A DNA stretch of 17,074 nt, from positions 1-17,074 of the forward strand of contig CALDJV010001222.1 of assembly GCA_937899305.1 (NCBI GenBank), in the 5' to 3' direction. Positions within the stretch are counted from its first letter, which is position 1. Every line of letters starts with the position of its first letter. This DNA is from an uncultured Cytophagaceae bacterium. Its GTDB lineage: Bacteria; Bacteroidota; Bacteroidia; Cytophagales; Microscillaceae. The notes below the pieces were generated by a model. The model ran no database searches. It worked only from the letters and a program-made list of their open reading frames with translations, and had not been told where the DNA came from. Positions 1 through 8,026 of the stretch are shown piece by piece. Position numbers and translations under genes: made by a program.

Positions 1-1000
1 TTTCACCAATGGCTTTGGCATCTTCATAATAGGCTTTTTCCAAGGCGGCTTTCTCGTATTCACCTGAGCTTTGGAAGAAACTTACCCAATCAGGAAATTT
101 GACCTTGATAGTCTCAGTAGGTGTATTTTTTAAAATTCCCAGCATTGTGATGGCCATGCGATAGCGTAAAAAATCGTTGGGCTGTTGCTTGGGATAATGG
201 GTTTCTAGTAATTTCCAGGCTTCTGGACAATCGGCTTTACTGAGGTAATAGGCAAATTCCAAAGTATGCTTGAAATCACTTTCCCGAAACCCTTTTTCAG
301 TTAAATTTTTGATGCCCTCTTCAAAAAATGGTTTGGCCTCGTCTAACTTATTTTGTTTGGCCAGGGCCAGAGTAAAACGGGCGAGGGTACGTATCGGAAT
401 GCGGTTGCAACTGAGCTTGCCATTCAAAATATCTTGGGCCTCGGCTTTGGCCTTTTCAATACCCTCAAAATTGATAAAATACTCTATCAAAGTATCTAAC
501 TCACAAGCTGGGCAATCACTCATTTCATCGTTGTTGGCCTGGTTTCGCAGGTCTTGATATTCCTTGGCCTTTTCTTGAATGCCAAAGTAATTATAAAACC
601 CAAAGTAGTTTTCGTACAAAGGCCTCAGTGAATAATTGTTGCGCTGAAAACGCATAGAAAAATCGGCTACAATGGCCTCTTTTTGGGTTGTCGAAATATT
701 GGGATCGGTAATCACCTGATCTAAAACCCATTTGTATTGCCACAGAAAACTGGTTTCGTCTACCACCGAACTGTCCTGCTCGTAGGCACCAATAATCCAG
801 CTCAAGGCCTCAAGTGATAACTTGCTCTGAGGGGTATCCAGTTCCTCCTCCATCAGCTCCAAACGAAGCGTGATGGCCCATTCTACATCCTGGTGGGTAT
901 CGGCCAGACTGATGGCCTGTTGTAGCAATTTGATTTTATCAACTGGGTTGTCGAGTAAGTCTTTTTTAACGATTAGTTTTTGTATTTGTAAACCGTACAT
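1..1000 (-). CDS. TPR-like helical repeat protein, third gene of the HSP90 operon (3' end outside window)
   Basis: Reading the minus strand from the ATG at 1000-998 gives 333 codons without a stop, up to the window edge, so the C-terminus is missing. The protein begins MYGLQIQKLIVKK and is rich in paired amphipathic helices with TPR-like spacing, for example LARFTLALAKQNKLDEAKPF near residues 210-230. No signal peptide or membrane segment is seen, so it is probably cytoplasmic. One Cys pair, CPAC, lies near residue 162. An in-frame stop lies 9-7 bases upstream of the ATG, which fixes the start. The gene begins 11 bp after the stop of the HSP90-family gene, so co-transcription is very likely. 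I infer a scaffold or cofactor role for the HSP90 partner. The exact family is not recognised. Confidence 0.8.
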   Translation of the reverse strand, partial: MYGLQIQKLIVKKDLLDNPVDKIKLLQQAISLADTHQDVEWAITLRLELMEEELDTPQSKLSLEALSWIIGAYEQDSSVVDETSFLWQYKWVLDQVITDPNISTTQKEAIVADFSMRFQRNNYSLRPLYENYFGFYNYFGIQEKAKEYQDLRNQANNDEMSDCPACELDTLIEYFINFEGIEKAKAEAQDILNGKLSCNRIPIRTLARFTLALAKQNKLDEAKPFFEEGIKNLTEKGFRESDFKHTLEFAYYLSKADCPEAWKLLETHYPKQQPNDFLRYRMAITMLGILKNTPTETIKVKFPDWVSFFQSSGEYEKAALEKAYYEDAKAIGE

Positions 1001-1011
1001 GATCAATTAGT

Positions 1012-2772
1012 TTATGAGGTTTGCTTGGTGATGTCTATCAACGACAAATTAAGTATTTCGATATCTCCCTTGCCCACTGGAAATTGACCCAGAAACAAAG
1101 ATTGTACATACAGTAACTTGATCAACGCGGGAAAAGATGCTTTTTCGTGAGACTCCAACAATTGATGCACCATGGGGTTGTTCAAGTTGAAACATAGGTT
1201 TGGTTTACTGGCCTGCTCATCTGAGGTTTTCAGAAAAGAGGCAAAAGGATTGTTTGTATCTTCAGCTAATTTATGATTTTGATGATTTTTGATGCTTTCT
1301 TCGTCACAAACCAATAATACGGGAGTATCGGCAGGGAGAATTTTTTTCAGCGATACTTCGCAAAAATAGGGTTCCATGACCTCGGTAGCTTTGTCAATAA
1401 AGCCTTGATAGATAAACCGCTCTTCATTCGTAGGGTTTTCAAACTCTTTCAAAACATCAAAAGGCGAGATGGGCTGAATATTGAGCTGAGGATACTTTTT
1501 GATGATATTTTGGATAAGTGCCTCCTCAAAACTATAGGCCGCATTGATGATGAATATGTCTTTTGAGTTGGCAATGCGCCTGATCTGCTTGAAGTCTTCC
1601 AGTGAAGAGGTAAAGTAAATCTGCGCAATGTTTTGTTTGATCCAGCGGATATCCTTGCGGCCTTTGTTGGTTTCGAATACCAAATAATCCAGAAAAAGCT
1701 CAAGTAGGGTATCATCCTCGTTGGCCAACATCTTGATAGATTGGTAATGGGCATGGAGTATTTTGCCAAACAGCGATTCGTTTTTCTCAGAAATGGTTTT
1801 GAGGTAATCTTTGAAAGCTTCGGCCAACAACTCTTTACAAATTTTGTAGGAGGCATCCTGAACCAAACTCTCGCGAGAAGCAGTAGGAGTCAATTGGTCA
1901 ATATTGAGAATGGTATAAATGAAAAATCCCCATTTGGGCAATAAGTTTTCTACTTTGTCCGACAATAACATCCTTTTCACAAACACTTTGCTCTCATTGC
2001 TAGAATTGAGATGGAGTTTTTTGGAAGAAATAAACCCAGTCCCTTTGACGCCCAATTCTGGAATATCGATCGGAAAGGCATCCAAGAAATCTTGCTGAAA
2101 ATGCGCTTTACCATAAGCCAACAGGGCCTGTCGAGAAGCATTGTCATTGAGCCAGACTGGGGTTTCTGGGTTGATATAGTGCTGTTGTCGGGGAGTCTGA
2201 AAATGAATAGGAAAAGGAAGGGCCTCGCCATAATAGGAGAGGAGTTCCTGAATGGTGTCTTCCTGAAAATAATAGCCCATACCCGATTTGGCAGTAAGCA
2301 AAACTGAGGTTCCTTGCGGCAATGCTTCATCGGCTTCTTCTAAAGCATAAGTGCCGTCGGATTGCGCAGTCCATACATAGCCCTTGTCATCGGCTTGAGA
2401 TTTGGTTTTTACCACAATTTGTTCGCTGACCACAAAGCCCGAGAGTAGCCCAATACCAAAGCGCCCAATAAAATCATTTTCGAAATCGTGGTCTCTTTTA
2501 GAGCTTTGACCAATGACGGCCAAAAAGCGGTGGATCTCTTCTTTAGTCAGGCCAATGCCATTATCGGTTACTATAATTTGAGAACTGCCCTCTTCTAAAA
2601 GCTGTACCTGAATATGCCCCTCGAAGTGTTCATCGTACAATCGTTTGGCCTGAATGGCATCTATTGCATTTTGTAATAACTCTCGGATAAAAATTTTAGG
2701 AGTAGTGTAAATATGGTCGGATAATAAATCTATAATCCCTCCCAAATTTACTTTGAATGTCATGTTTCCCAT
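1012..2772 (-). CDS. Divergent HSP90-family chaperone ATPase
   Basis: 586 residues, slightly shorter than HtpG (about 620). The N-terminal GHKL ATPase domain (about 1-215) has all core motifs: RELLQNAIDAI with catalytic E31, N35 and D38; TDNGIGL with D70/G72/G74; and GRFGIG at 103-108 in the lid. A middle domain follows, with the TASRESL motif whose Arg300 matches the conserved middle-domain arginine that contacts ATP phosphate. The C-terminal part contains NNPMVHQL (531-538), resembling the HtpG NPxHPL motif. The opening residues resemble the second, non-HtpG bacterial group annotated simply as HSP90 family protein, also known in actinomycetes; that is from memory. There is no signal peptide and no C-terminal MEEVD. 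A second Met at residue 4 is an alternative start. It sits between a Sel1 and a TPR gene with gaps of 6 and 11 bp, which suggests a dedicated chaperone-adaptor unit. The clients are unknown. Confidence 0.9.
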   Translation of the reverse strand: MGNMTFKVNLGGIIDLLSDHIYTTPKIFIRELLQNAIDAIQAKRLYDEHFEGHIQVQLLEEGSSQIIVTDNGIGLTKEEIHRFLAVIGQSSKRDHDFENDFIGRFGIGLLSGFVVSEQIVVKTKSQADDKGYVWTAQSDGTYALEEADEALPQGTSVLLTAKSGMGYYFQEDTIQELLSYYGEALPFPIHFQTPRQQHYINPETPVWLNDNASRQALLAYGKAHFQQDFLDAFPIDIPELGVKGTGFISSKKLHLNSSNESKVFVKRMLLSDKVENLLPKWGFFIYTILNIDQLTPTASRESLVQDASYKICKELLAEAFKDYLKTISEKNESLFGKILHAHYQSIKMLANEDDTLLELFLDYLVFETNKGRKDIRWIKQNIAQIYFTSSLEDFKQIRRIANSKDIFIINAAYSFEEALIQNIIKKYPQLNIQPISPFDVLKEFENPTNEERFIYQGFIDKATEVMEPYFCEVSLKKILPADTPVLLVCDEESIKNHQNHKLAEDTNNPFASFLKTSDEQASKPNLCFNLNNPMVHQLLESHEKASFPALIKLLYVQSLFLGQFPVGKGDIEILNLSLIDITKQTS

Positions 2773-2778
2773 AGGTGT

Positions 2779-5265
2779 TTATACTTTGCTGGTACTTACA
2801 ATACGTGTTGCTTCTTTGTGGCCTTGCTCTGCAGCTTTGGTGTACCACTGTAGAGCTACTTCGTCGTTTTCTTCTACCCCATTGCCTACCAAATAAGCAT
2901 TGCCGAGTTCAAACTGAGCTTGAGCATACCCTTCTTCGGCTGCCTGGCTGAGGTGTTGAATTCCAAGGTCTACATTTTTGTGGGTACCGTTACCGTTGAG
3001 GTACATTTGAGCCAATTGATATTTGGCTTTGGTATCTTGGCTTGCAATTTTGCTGAAATGTTCAAATGCAGTAGCCTCGTTTTTTGTAACTCCTTCGCCA
3101 TGCAGGTAACATAAACCCAAATAATAAGTAGCTGATACTGAACCCGCAGCTGCTCCTTTAGTAAAAGCTTCAAATGCCTTGGTATCGTCTTCGCCCACTC
3201 CGATACCATACTTATAGCAAATGCCGATGCCATCATCGTAATAATCGTTTTCGGCTGCCTTGGCGTAGTAAGCAAAAGCATTTTCCTGGTTGCTATCGGG
3301 GGTTTCTTCCCAAAGCTCTATTTTACCCAAAAACAAGTAAGCGTAGGGGTGTCCGTTTTCAGCGGCTACTTTCAAGTATTTTTGGGCTTCGGCAGCGTCG
3401 AATGACGTCCCAAAACCTTGGTAGTAATATACGCCTAAACGGAAAATTGCAAATGGAATATTGGCTTCCTCTACTGCTTGTTTCATATACTGAAAAGCTT
3501 GAGATGCATCATCGCCATCACCTTCATAATACAGGGCCAAATCAACCGCGGCATCCCATATATTATCTTGCAGGTTTTGGGTGTACATTTCCAATGCTTT
3601 GGCTACATTTTCTTCCGTACCTTCGCCATAAAAAGTAGCTTTGGCGATCTCATATTCAGCGAGTTTATAGCCTAACTTGGCAGCTTTACTAAAGGCAGCA
3701 AAAGACTTATCAAATTCTGGGTTTTGGTTATTGTGTACCCCATCGCGGTAATACAACCCAGCCCTATAACAAGCGTAGGCATAGTTGGCTTCGCCTGCAC
3801 TGAGGTACATTTCCAGTGCTTTGGCGTAATCTTGATCCACCCCAAATCCAGCTTCATAACACAAAGCCAGTTCGGTTTTAGAGAAACTGGAATCAAACAA
3901 TTCCATTCCTTGCTGGATGTAGTGCAATGCTTTTTCCGGATTGGCCGTGGTGCCCAACCCCATACGATAATAATGACCAGCCATCTCGATGGCCTCGGCT
4001 TCTTTTAGTTCACTTCCTACCTCATACCAATGAAGCGCCTGTTCGTATTGAGGTTCAAAATCATTGGCTTCATTGAAAAGCCCTTTTTGATATTCTTTGG
4101 CCAAAGAAACTGCGGCCGGGCCATGTCCTTTTTGTACCGCCTCTTCCAAATATTGGTGTCCTTTGTCCAAGTTTTTGGGGACCATTTGGCCATTGAAATA
4201 CAAATAAGCCAAATGTACATAACTCTCGTAGTTTTGTTCGGTAATGCTTTCCAGAAGATGCAAGCCTCGTTGTTTTTGGGTAGTATCGAAGGCCTCCTGG
4301 TACAACAGTATTTTGGCCAACTCTAGCTTGGCGTAGGCATCGTTGTAAGTCGCGGCGTGGTTCAAATATTCAAATCCTTTGGCCAAATCGGGTTCTGGAG
4401 CATTGTAGCAATAATAGTAACCCAACATGAGTGCTGCATAAGAAGCCCCTTTTTGGGCTCCATTTTCCAGGTGCATCACTCCCTGAGCTGGATCGGGAGC
4501 AACGTTGGGACCTCCGTAGAGCAACAGCCTGCCCAGCATATAATCAGCATAAGCCGATTGATTGTATTGTATGGCTTGCTGAAGGTGTTGTACAGCCAGT
4601 GCTCCGTCTTGTTGAGTCAGGGCGAGTTCGGCCTTGAGGGTATCTATCAAAGCAGCATATTTACTCTGCTCATAATCCTGAAGAGATTGGATAATATTCT
4701 GGACCAATGGATAGTTTTGTTCTCGAAAAAAAAGCGAGGCTTTGACGGCATTCCCTTGAATGGGGTCGGTCAACGTGGCACGGTCTACCAAATCATAGGC
4801 TTTGTCTTTGTCTTGAGCAATGCCTTGTCCATAAAAATACTGGTAAGCCAATACCACCATGCCTAAAGTATTATCACGTGCTACTGCTTTTGTGCTGAGC
4901 TCCACCGCCTGAGCGTAGTCGTGCAAGTCAAAACGAGCGTCTCGCTGTACGTGGGCAGCAATGGCTAAAAATTCGGGATCGTCTTCGAAAAACAGGGCCA
5001 GGGTAGTCATCACCTTGGGAAAAACCATTTGGTAATCTTCCTCATTCAACGCACTCAAGGCTTCATCCTCTCGGGCCGCCTCAAATAAGAGGCGCAAAGT
5101 AGGCTTTATCAATGTCCGATAATCGAGTTTTGAAGCGTGCTGGCAAGCATTTCCCATCAGGGCATGCCAGGCATTTAAGTCTCTATTTTCAACTTGAGCA
5201 TGGTGTAGTTCAACCTCTTGGGCTGCAAATGGGGCAGCGTTTTCTGAGTAGTAGGTAATTATCAT
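2779..5265 (-). CDS. Large Sel1-repeat (TPR-like) protein, first gene of the HSP90 operon
   Basis: 828 residues. Residues 1-130 are a helical N-terminal region without clear repeats. From about 133 to the end the protein is nearly all Sel1-like repeats of about 36 residues, with signatures such as LGYYYCYNAPEPDLAKGFEY, YYYQGFGTSFDAAEAQKYL and YLHGEGVTKNEATAFEHF. The last repeats are the closest to consensus (LGNAYLVGNGVEENDEVALQ). No signal peptide or membrane segment is seen, so it is predicted to be a cytosolic solenoid that scaffolds protein complexes. It leads the operon, with the HSP90 gene starting 6 bp after its stop. TPR-type domains are known HSP90 co-chaperone modules in eukaryotes; a physical interaction here is inference only. 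The leader before the ATG shows no Shine-Dalgarno sequence, which is usual in this phylum. Confidence 0.92.
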   Translation of the reverse strand: MIITYYSENAAPFAAQEVELHHAQVENRDLNAWHALMGNACQHASKLDYRTLIKPTLRLLFEAAREDEALSALNEEDYQMVFPKVMTTLALFFEDDPEFLAIAAHVQRDARFDLHDYAQAVELSTKAVARDNTLGMVVLAYQYFYGQGIAQDKDKAYDLVDRATLTDPIQGNAVKASLFFREQNYPLVQNIIQSLQDYEQSKYAALIDTLKAELALTQQDGALAVQHLQQAIQYNQSAYADYMLGRLLLYGGPNVAPDPAQGVMHLENGAQKGASYAALMLGYYYCYNAPEPDLAKGFEYLNHAATYNDAYAKLELAKILLYQEAFDTTQKQRGLHLLESITEQNYESYVHLAYLYFNGQMVPKNLDKGHQYLEEAVQKGHGPAAVSLAKEYQKGLFNEANDFEPQYEQALHWYEVGSELKEAEAIEMAGHYYRMGLGTTANPEKALHYIQQGMELFDSSFSKTELALCYEAGFGVDQDYAKALEMYLSAGEANYAYACYRAGLYYRDGVHNNQNPEFDKSFAAFSKAAKLGYKLAEYEIAKATFYGEGTEENVAKALEMYTQNLQDNIWDAAVDLALYYEGDGDDASQAFQYMKQAVEEANIPFAIFRLGVYYYQGFGTSFDAAEAQKYLKVAAENGHPYAYLFLGKIELWEETPDSNQENAFAYYAKAAENDYYDDGIGICYKYGIGVGEDDTKAFEAFTKGAAAGSVSATYYLGLCYLHGEGVTKNEATAFEHFSKIASQDTKAKYQLAQMYLNGNGTHKNVDLGIQHLSQAAEEGYAQAQFELGNAYLVGNGVEENDEVALQWYTKAAEQGHKEATRIVSTSKV

Positions 5266-5781
5266 TTGATATTTAGGTTTATGTTCTGGTTTAACACCGA
5301 TTGGAGTGATGTAAAAGAAAATAAGTGCTTGATGATGAAGATAAAATAAGTTAAAAGCTAGGGCTTATTTTCAAACTTTACAAATACTAGCGTGATATTT
5401 TTTGGAGAAAACTTGACGTCATTGTTTGATCTATATGGGTAATGAACAGTGATTTAAATATTGGCCAGCGTTGTTTGTGAATAGATACAACTTTTTGGCC
5501 TTCCAAAGTTAAAAGTAATGCTTATAAAACACATCTAAAATAGCTAATTTATATTCGTAACAGGCAAATGTATATTCGTGAGAAATGGGGGTAAAAACGT
5601 ATTTTGTTGATACATATTGGTTTTTTGAAAGCTGAAAAAATGCTTGAGCAGACTTGATGAAAACAGATTGCTAAGTCATTATAAATGAGGAACCTTGAAT
5701 CCATAATCTTGATGAATTTTTTCTGGTATATACCCCCTACTTTTACAATCTAATTTTTTATCATTATTAAAAGTAAATCAT
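5266..5781. other. 516-bp AT-rich intergenic region
   Basis: No convincing gene is seen on either strand. It must hold the promoter of the minus-strand Sel1/HSP90/TPR operon and that of the small plus-strand gene at 5782. Visible items are an 8-bp inverted repeat (AAAATAAG at 5343-5350 with CTTATTTT at 5364-5371) inside the probable operon leader, a minus-strand TACATTTG box (plus-strand CAAATGTA, 5565-5572), and two direct copies of TATATTCGT at 5550-5558 and 5571-5579. None has a well-placed -33 partner, so promoter positions remain open. Confidence 0.6.
5550..5579. repeat. Two direct copies of TATATTCGT, 21 bp apart
   Basis: TATATTCGT occurs at 5550-5558 and again at 5571-5579. The start-to-start distance is 21 bp, or two helical turns, which would put both copies on the same face of the DNA. 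They flank a minus-strand -7-like box (5565-5572). This layout suits an operator for a regulator of the neighbouring genes, but in AT-rich DNA a chance repeat of 9 bp is quite possible. Confidence 0.35.
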
Positions 5782-5943
5782 ATGAATTCTACTGGAAACA
5801 AATGTACTACAAGTGGTATCTACTGTTGTTCCATTCACCCCAGCTACACCATCAATATCCAGCGAGGAGATACGTTTCCTCCTTGTCGGGAAGGTGTGGG
5901 TGGAGGACATGACGCTAATTGGATTCTACTATCGGTAAGGTAG
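5782..5943 (+). CDS. Small Cys/His-rich protein (53 aa), putative metal-binding
   Basis: ATG at 5782, TAG at 5941-5943, 53 residues. Cys8, Cys15, Cys16 and Cys35, with His19 and His43, are arranged as GxxCxTSGIYCC, then an FPPC motif at 32-35, then GGGH and NW near the end. This layout resembles a widespread family of very short bacterial proteins with a C..SGIY.C..H....FPPC...W pattern. The resemblance is from memory and the family name is not certain. The Cys/His set could hold one zinc ion as a minimal zinc ribbon. The gene stands alone in a large gap and is followed 17 bp later by a strong intrinsic terminator, which supports it as a real transcription unit. No signal peptide is seen, so it is presumably cytoplasmic. 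Its function is unknown. Confidence 0.75.
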   Translation: MNSTGNKCTTSGIYCCSIHPSYTINIQRGDTFPPCREGVGGGHDANWILLSVR

Positions 5944-5960
5944 CCAATGAAAAACACGAG

Positions 5961-5988
5961 ACCTACTCACCAAGGAGTAGGTTTTTTT
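5961..5988 (+). terminator. Rho-independent terminator after the small Cys/His gene
   Basis: A perfect 8-bp stem (ACCTACTC at 5961-5968, GAGTAGGT at 5975-5982) closes a 6-base loop and runs into a 7-T tract (5982-5988). It lies 17 bp after the stop of the 53-residue gene and terminates plus-strand transcripts. Confidence 0.88.
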
Positions 5989-6230
5989 ATGACTTTATAT
6001 TTGTCTCATTTCCTAGAAATAGGCCTGGAACAGAGAAAATGGAGATGGGTCAAAATTATCAAAGCTCCCAAATGGTTGGTTTTGCTTTAAAGCCTGTTGG
6101 TGATACATCTGCCTGGTGTTTTGCCGTATTTTCAAACCAACTCCTTAACTGGTTATACATCTTTATCCAAGAGTACCTCAGCAGTAAAACAGGAGTCATA
6201 GGTATTCTGGGGTGTTTTAGACAATAAAAA

Positions 6231-7133
6231 TTAAAAGAAAATGGTGCGACCAGGTAACCAACGTCTGATTTTTTCCTTTTCCTGATCATTAATGGGGTTG
6301 CCTTTCAGGTACAAGATTCGTAAGTTTTTGAGTTGAGCGATGCTCTTGGGGAGTGACTTCAACCGATTTTCGGATAAGTGCAAAATTTGTAAACCTTGCA
6401 TTTGGGTAATTTCATCCGGTATTTTTCGGAGGTTGTTCTTCGATAGGTACAAGTAGGTGAGTTTAGGCATGGCCAGTAAAATTTCGGGGAATTTCTTGAA
6501 CCTATTTTGACGAGCATACAAATGAGTAAGCTTTTCAAGGCGAGTAAAACTCTGTGGTAGGTCTTTGAGCTCGTTGCTGGTGAGGTAGAGCTTCTGAAGG
6601 TTATAGAGGGTGCCAATGCTTTCGGGCAGGGTGAGTAAGTTTTTTCGATAGAGCCTCAGACGAAACACCTGAGCAGGTTCAGCCAGTGCTTTTCTCAAGC
6701 TGGTATAAGTTTTATGGTCAGTATTTGCTTCTTCGTCAAGGTCTGGTATAGATGGTTTTTCTTGCCGTTTATTCATCGATTGCAATACGTGATAATGATG
6801 GGCAACTGAGGTAGGAGTAGGGGAGGTGACGCGCGCATTGCTGATAGAATCTCCCACTGCGGCTTTTATTGTTTGCGTGTTTTGGAGTGGAGGAAAAAAC
6901 TTTTGTTGGTTGAGGTACCCTAAAAAAGCGTATGTCAGCCCCACCAAAACCAGTACGTAAGGCAAAGCATTGATTGTTTTGTTGACGATATTGTAGTTGG
7001 TGGTATCTCTATTTACTGGGCCTCCCGTTACGTTGATATCCCTTTTAGCTTCAGAATTGTTGACTTCTAGCCCTTGATGGTTGTTCACCGCCTCATGACT
7101 TGCCGGATGTTTGAAATTGGGTTGATGACTCAT
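6231..7133 (-). CDS. Membrane-anchored leucine-rich repeat protein
   Basis: 300 residues. Residues 1-56 are polar and include a Gly/Asn-rich stretch (RDINVTGGPVNRDTTNYNI, 31-49). One transmembrane helix follows at about 57-75 (ALPYVLVLVGLTYAFLGYL), then a low-complexity linker to about 150. Leucine-rich repeats run from 156 to 270 as five units of exactly 23 residues, consensus LxxLYLxxNxLxxLPxxIxxLxx, followed by a partial sixth and a C-terminal cap (NPINDQEKEKIRRWLPG). This is the plant/bipartite LRR type common in Cytophagia such as Microscilla. LRRs bind protein or peptide ligands, so an anchored binding receptor is likely. No enzymatic or nucleotide-binding domain is present. It diverges from the DUF6232-like gene at 7302 and shares a short motif with it. 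Which side of the membrane carries the LRRs cannot be settled from the sequence. Confidence 0.88.
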   Translation of the reverse strand: MSHQPNFKHPASHEAVNNHQGLEVNNSEAKRDINVTGGPVNRDTTNYNIVNKTINALPYVLVLVGLTYAFLGYLNQQKFFPPLQNTQTIKAAVGDSISNARVTSPTPTSVAHHYHVLQSMNKRQEKPSIPDLDEEANTDHKTYTSLRKALAEPAQVFRLRLYRKNLLTLPESIGTLYNLQKLYLTSNELKDLPQSFTRLEKLTHLYARQNRFKKFPEILLAMPKLTYLYLSKNNLRKIPDEITQMQGLQILHLSENRLKSLPKSIAQLKNLRILYLKGNPINDQEKEKIRRWLPGRTIFF

Positions 7134-7162
7134 AGTTTGTCGGGTCGTGTTGATCGTTTGGT

Positions 7163-7170
7163 CAAAGATA
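7163..7170 (-). promoter_or_regulatory. Candidate -7 box for the LRR gene
   Basis: The minus strand reads TATCTTTG, an exact match to the Bacteroidota -7 consensus TAnnTTTG, 30 bp upstream of the LRR ATG. No convincing TTG -33 element lies at the expected 17-23 bp spacing, so this is only a candidate. Confidence 0.35.
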
Positions 7171-7301
7171 CAAACCCAACAGTGGAAATCTATCCTCAGT
7201 TTTGAGGAGAAAATTAGATTTTTTACTCCTGTTTTTTAAGGGATTATTTGAGGGGAAAAATGGGGTAATTGCAGGTAGAATTTTAACTAAACCCTGAAAT
7301 T

Positions 7302-7895
7302 ATGAGTATGTTTTCAAGTTTTAATAATACAGCGGGAAATGATGAGTCTCAGAGACAAGTCTTTCGTGGATCATTGATGTTTAGACGGAATACGATGTCA
7401 TTCTTTAACCATACGCTATTATTAAGTAACATTAGTCAGTTCAAGCAATATAGCTTAATTTACAAGAAAAGGATTTCTTGGTTTTTATACATCATTTCTA
7501 TACTTCTGTTTACTTTGATGTTGTTGTTGTTTGTGTTGTTGTTTTTGCAAGTTACATTAACTGATAATTATGTAGAGCACGGAGAGAAAATCTATATCTA
7601 TGTAACGATTGGAGCGACCCTGTTTTTTGGTAGAATTGTTTATATTGGATATTTAGAAAGACAAATCCCCAAGTTATACGGTTTGACAGTAGAATTAAAT
7701 TCAGGCAATAGGCATCATTTCTCGAGTAAAGACGAAGAAGGTATTGGTAACCTATTTAACGTAATCACAGAAGCCGCAGAACGAGATGAACCTATCAATC
7801 AAACTTTTCACTTTGAAGGAGACAAGGTAGTCAATACCGGACCAGTTGGGAAACAAGTAAACTTTTCTGATGCGGGAAGGGATCTACATGTCTAA
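7302..7895 (+). CDS. Two-TM membrane protein resembling DUF6232, with a C-terminal Gly/Asn motif
   Basis: 197 residues. The N-terminal part (about 20-50, RRNTMSFFNHTLLLSNISQF) looks like a small beta-rich module. Two hydrophobic helices follow at about 59-83 and 98-117, then a cytoplasmic-type segment, YGLTVELNSG (126-135) and SSKDEEGIGNLFNVITEA (141-158). The order strand / SNIS motif / two TMs / L.L.SG / SSKD helix is what I recall of the DUF6232 family, whose function is unknown; I could not check this by search. The tail (169-197) adds a motif with VVNTGPVGKQVNF and GRDLHV that echoes the N-terminus of the divergent LRR protein. The gene is AT-rich with T-rich codon runs around 7500-7550, unlike the neighbouring amidase, which may mean recent transfer or simply TM composition. 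Confidence 0.75.
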   Translation: MSMFSSFNNTAGNDESQRQVFRGSLMFRRNTMSFFNHTLLLSNISQFKQYSLIYKKRISWFLYIISILLFTLMLLLFVLLFLQVTLTDNYVEHGEKIYIYVTIGATLFFGRIVYIGYLERQIPKLYGLTVELNSGNRHHFSSKDEEGIGNLFNVITEAAERDEPINQTFHFEGDKVVNTGPVGKQVNFSDAGRDLHV

Positions 7896-8026
7896 TAAAA
7901 ATAAGTAAAGGTAAGTGGTACGTTTTTGTTCCTTTTTGGGCGTAAGGCTGTCAAACAAGAAAATTAGGTGGATACTTATATATTTCCTGTTACCTTCACG
8001 TTCTAAAAAAAATCACCTTCAAACGC

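Noticed and set aside
3174..3638. 154-codon plus-strand frame opposite the Sel1 gene
   Set aside because: Antisense shadow of the Sel1 repeats, with Arg/His/Pro-rich translation typical of a wrong frame.
4357..4866. 169-codon plus-strand frame opposite the Sel1 gene
   Set aside because: It lies wholly antisense to a well-supported repeat protein; its length comes from the repetitive codon pattern of the real gene.
2779..5265. Sel1 repeats as a tandem DNA repeat or CRISPR-like array
   Set aside because: The periodicity is at protein level only; the DNA of successive units is diverged and there are no conserved direct repeats with spacers.
5919..6227. 102-codon open frame on the plus strand
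   Set aside because: It starts inside the small Cys/His gene, reads straight through that gene's strong terminator, and its translation shows no recognisable domain or consistent composition. The 242 bp after the terminator are better left as spacer.
7896..8026. Possible operon of the DUF6232-like gene with the amidase
   Set aside because: The 131-bp AT-rich gap, different codon composition and unrelated roles argue for separate transcription; a weak inverted match (AAGGTAA/TTACCTT) is too short to interpret.
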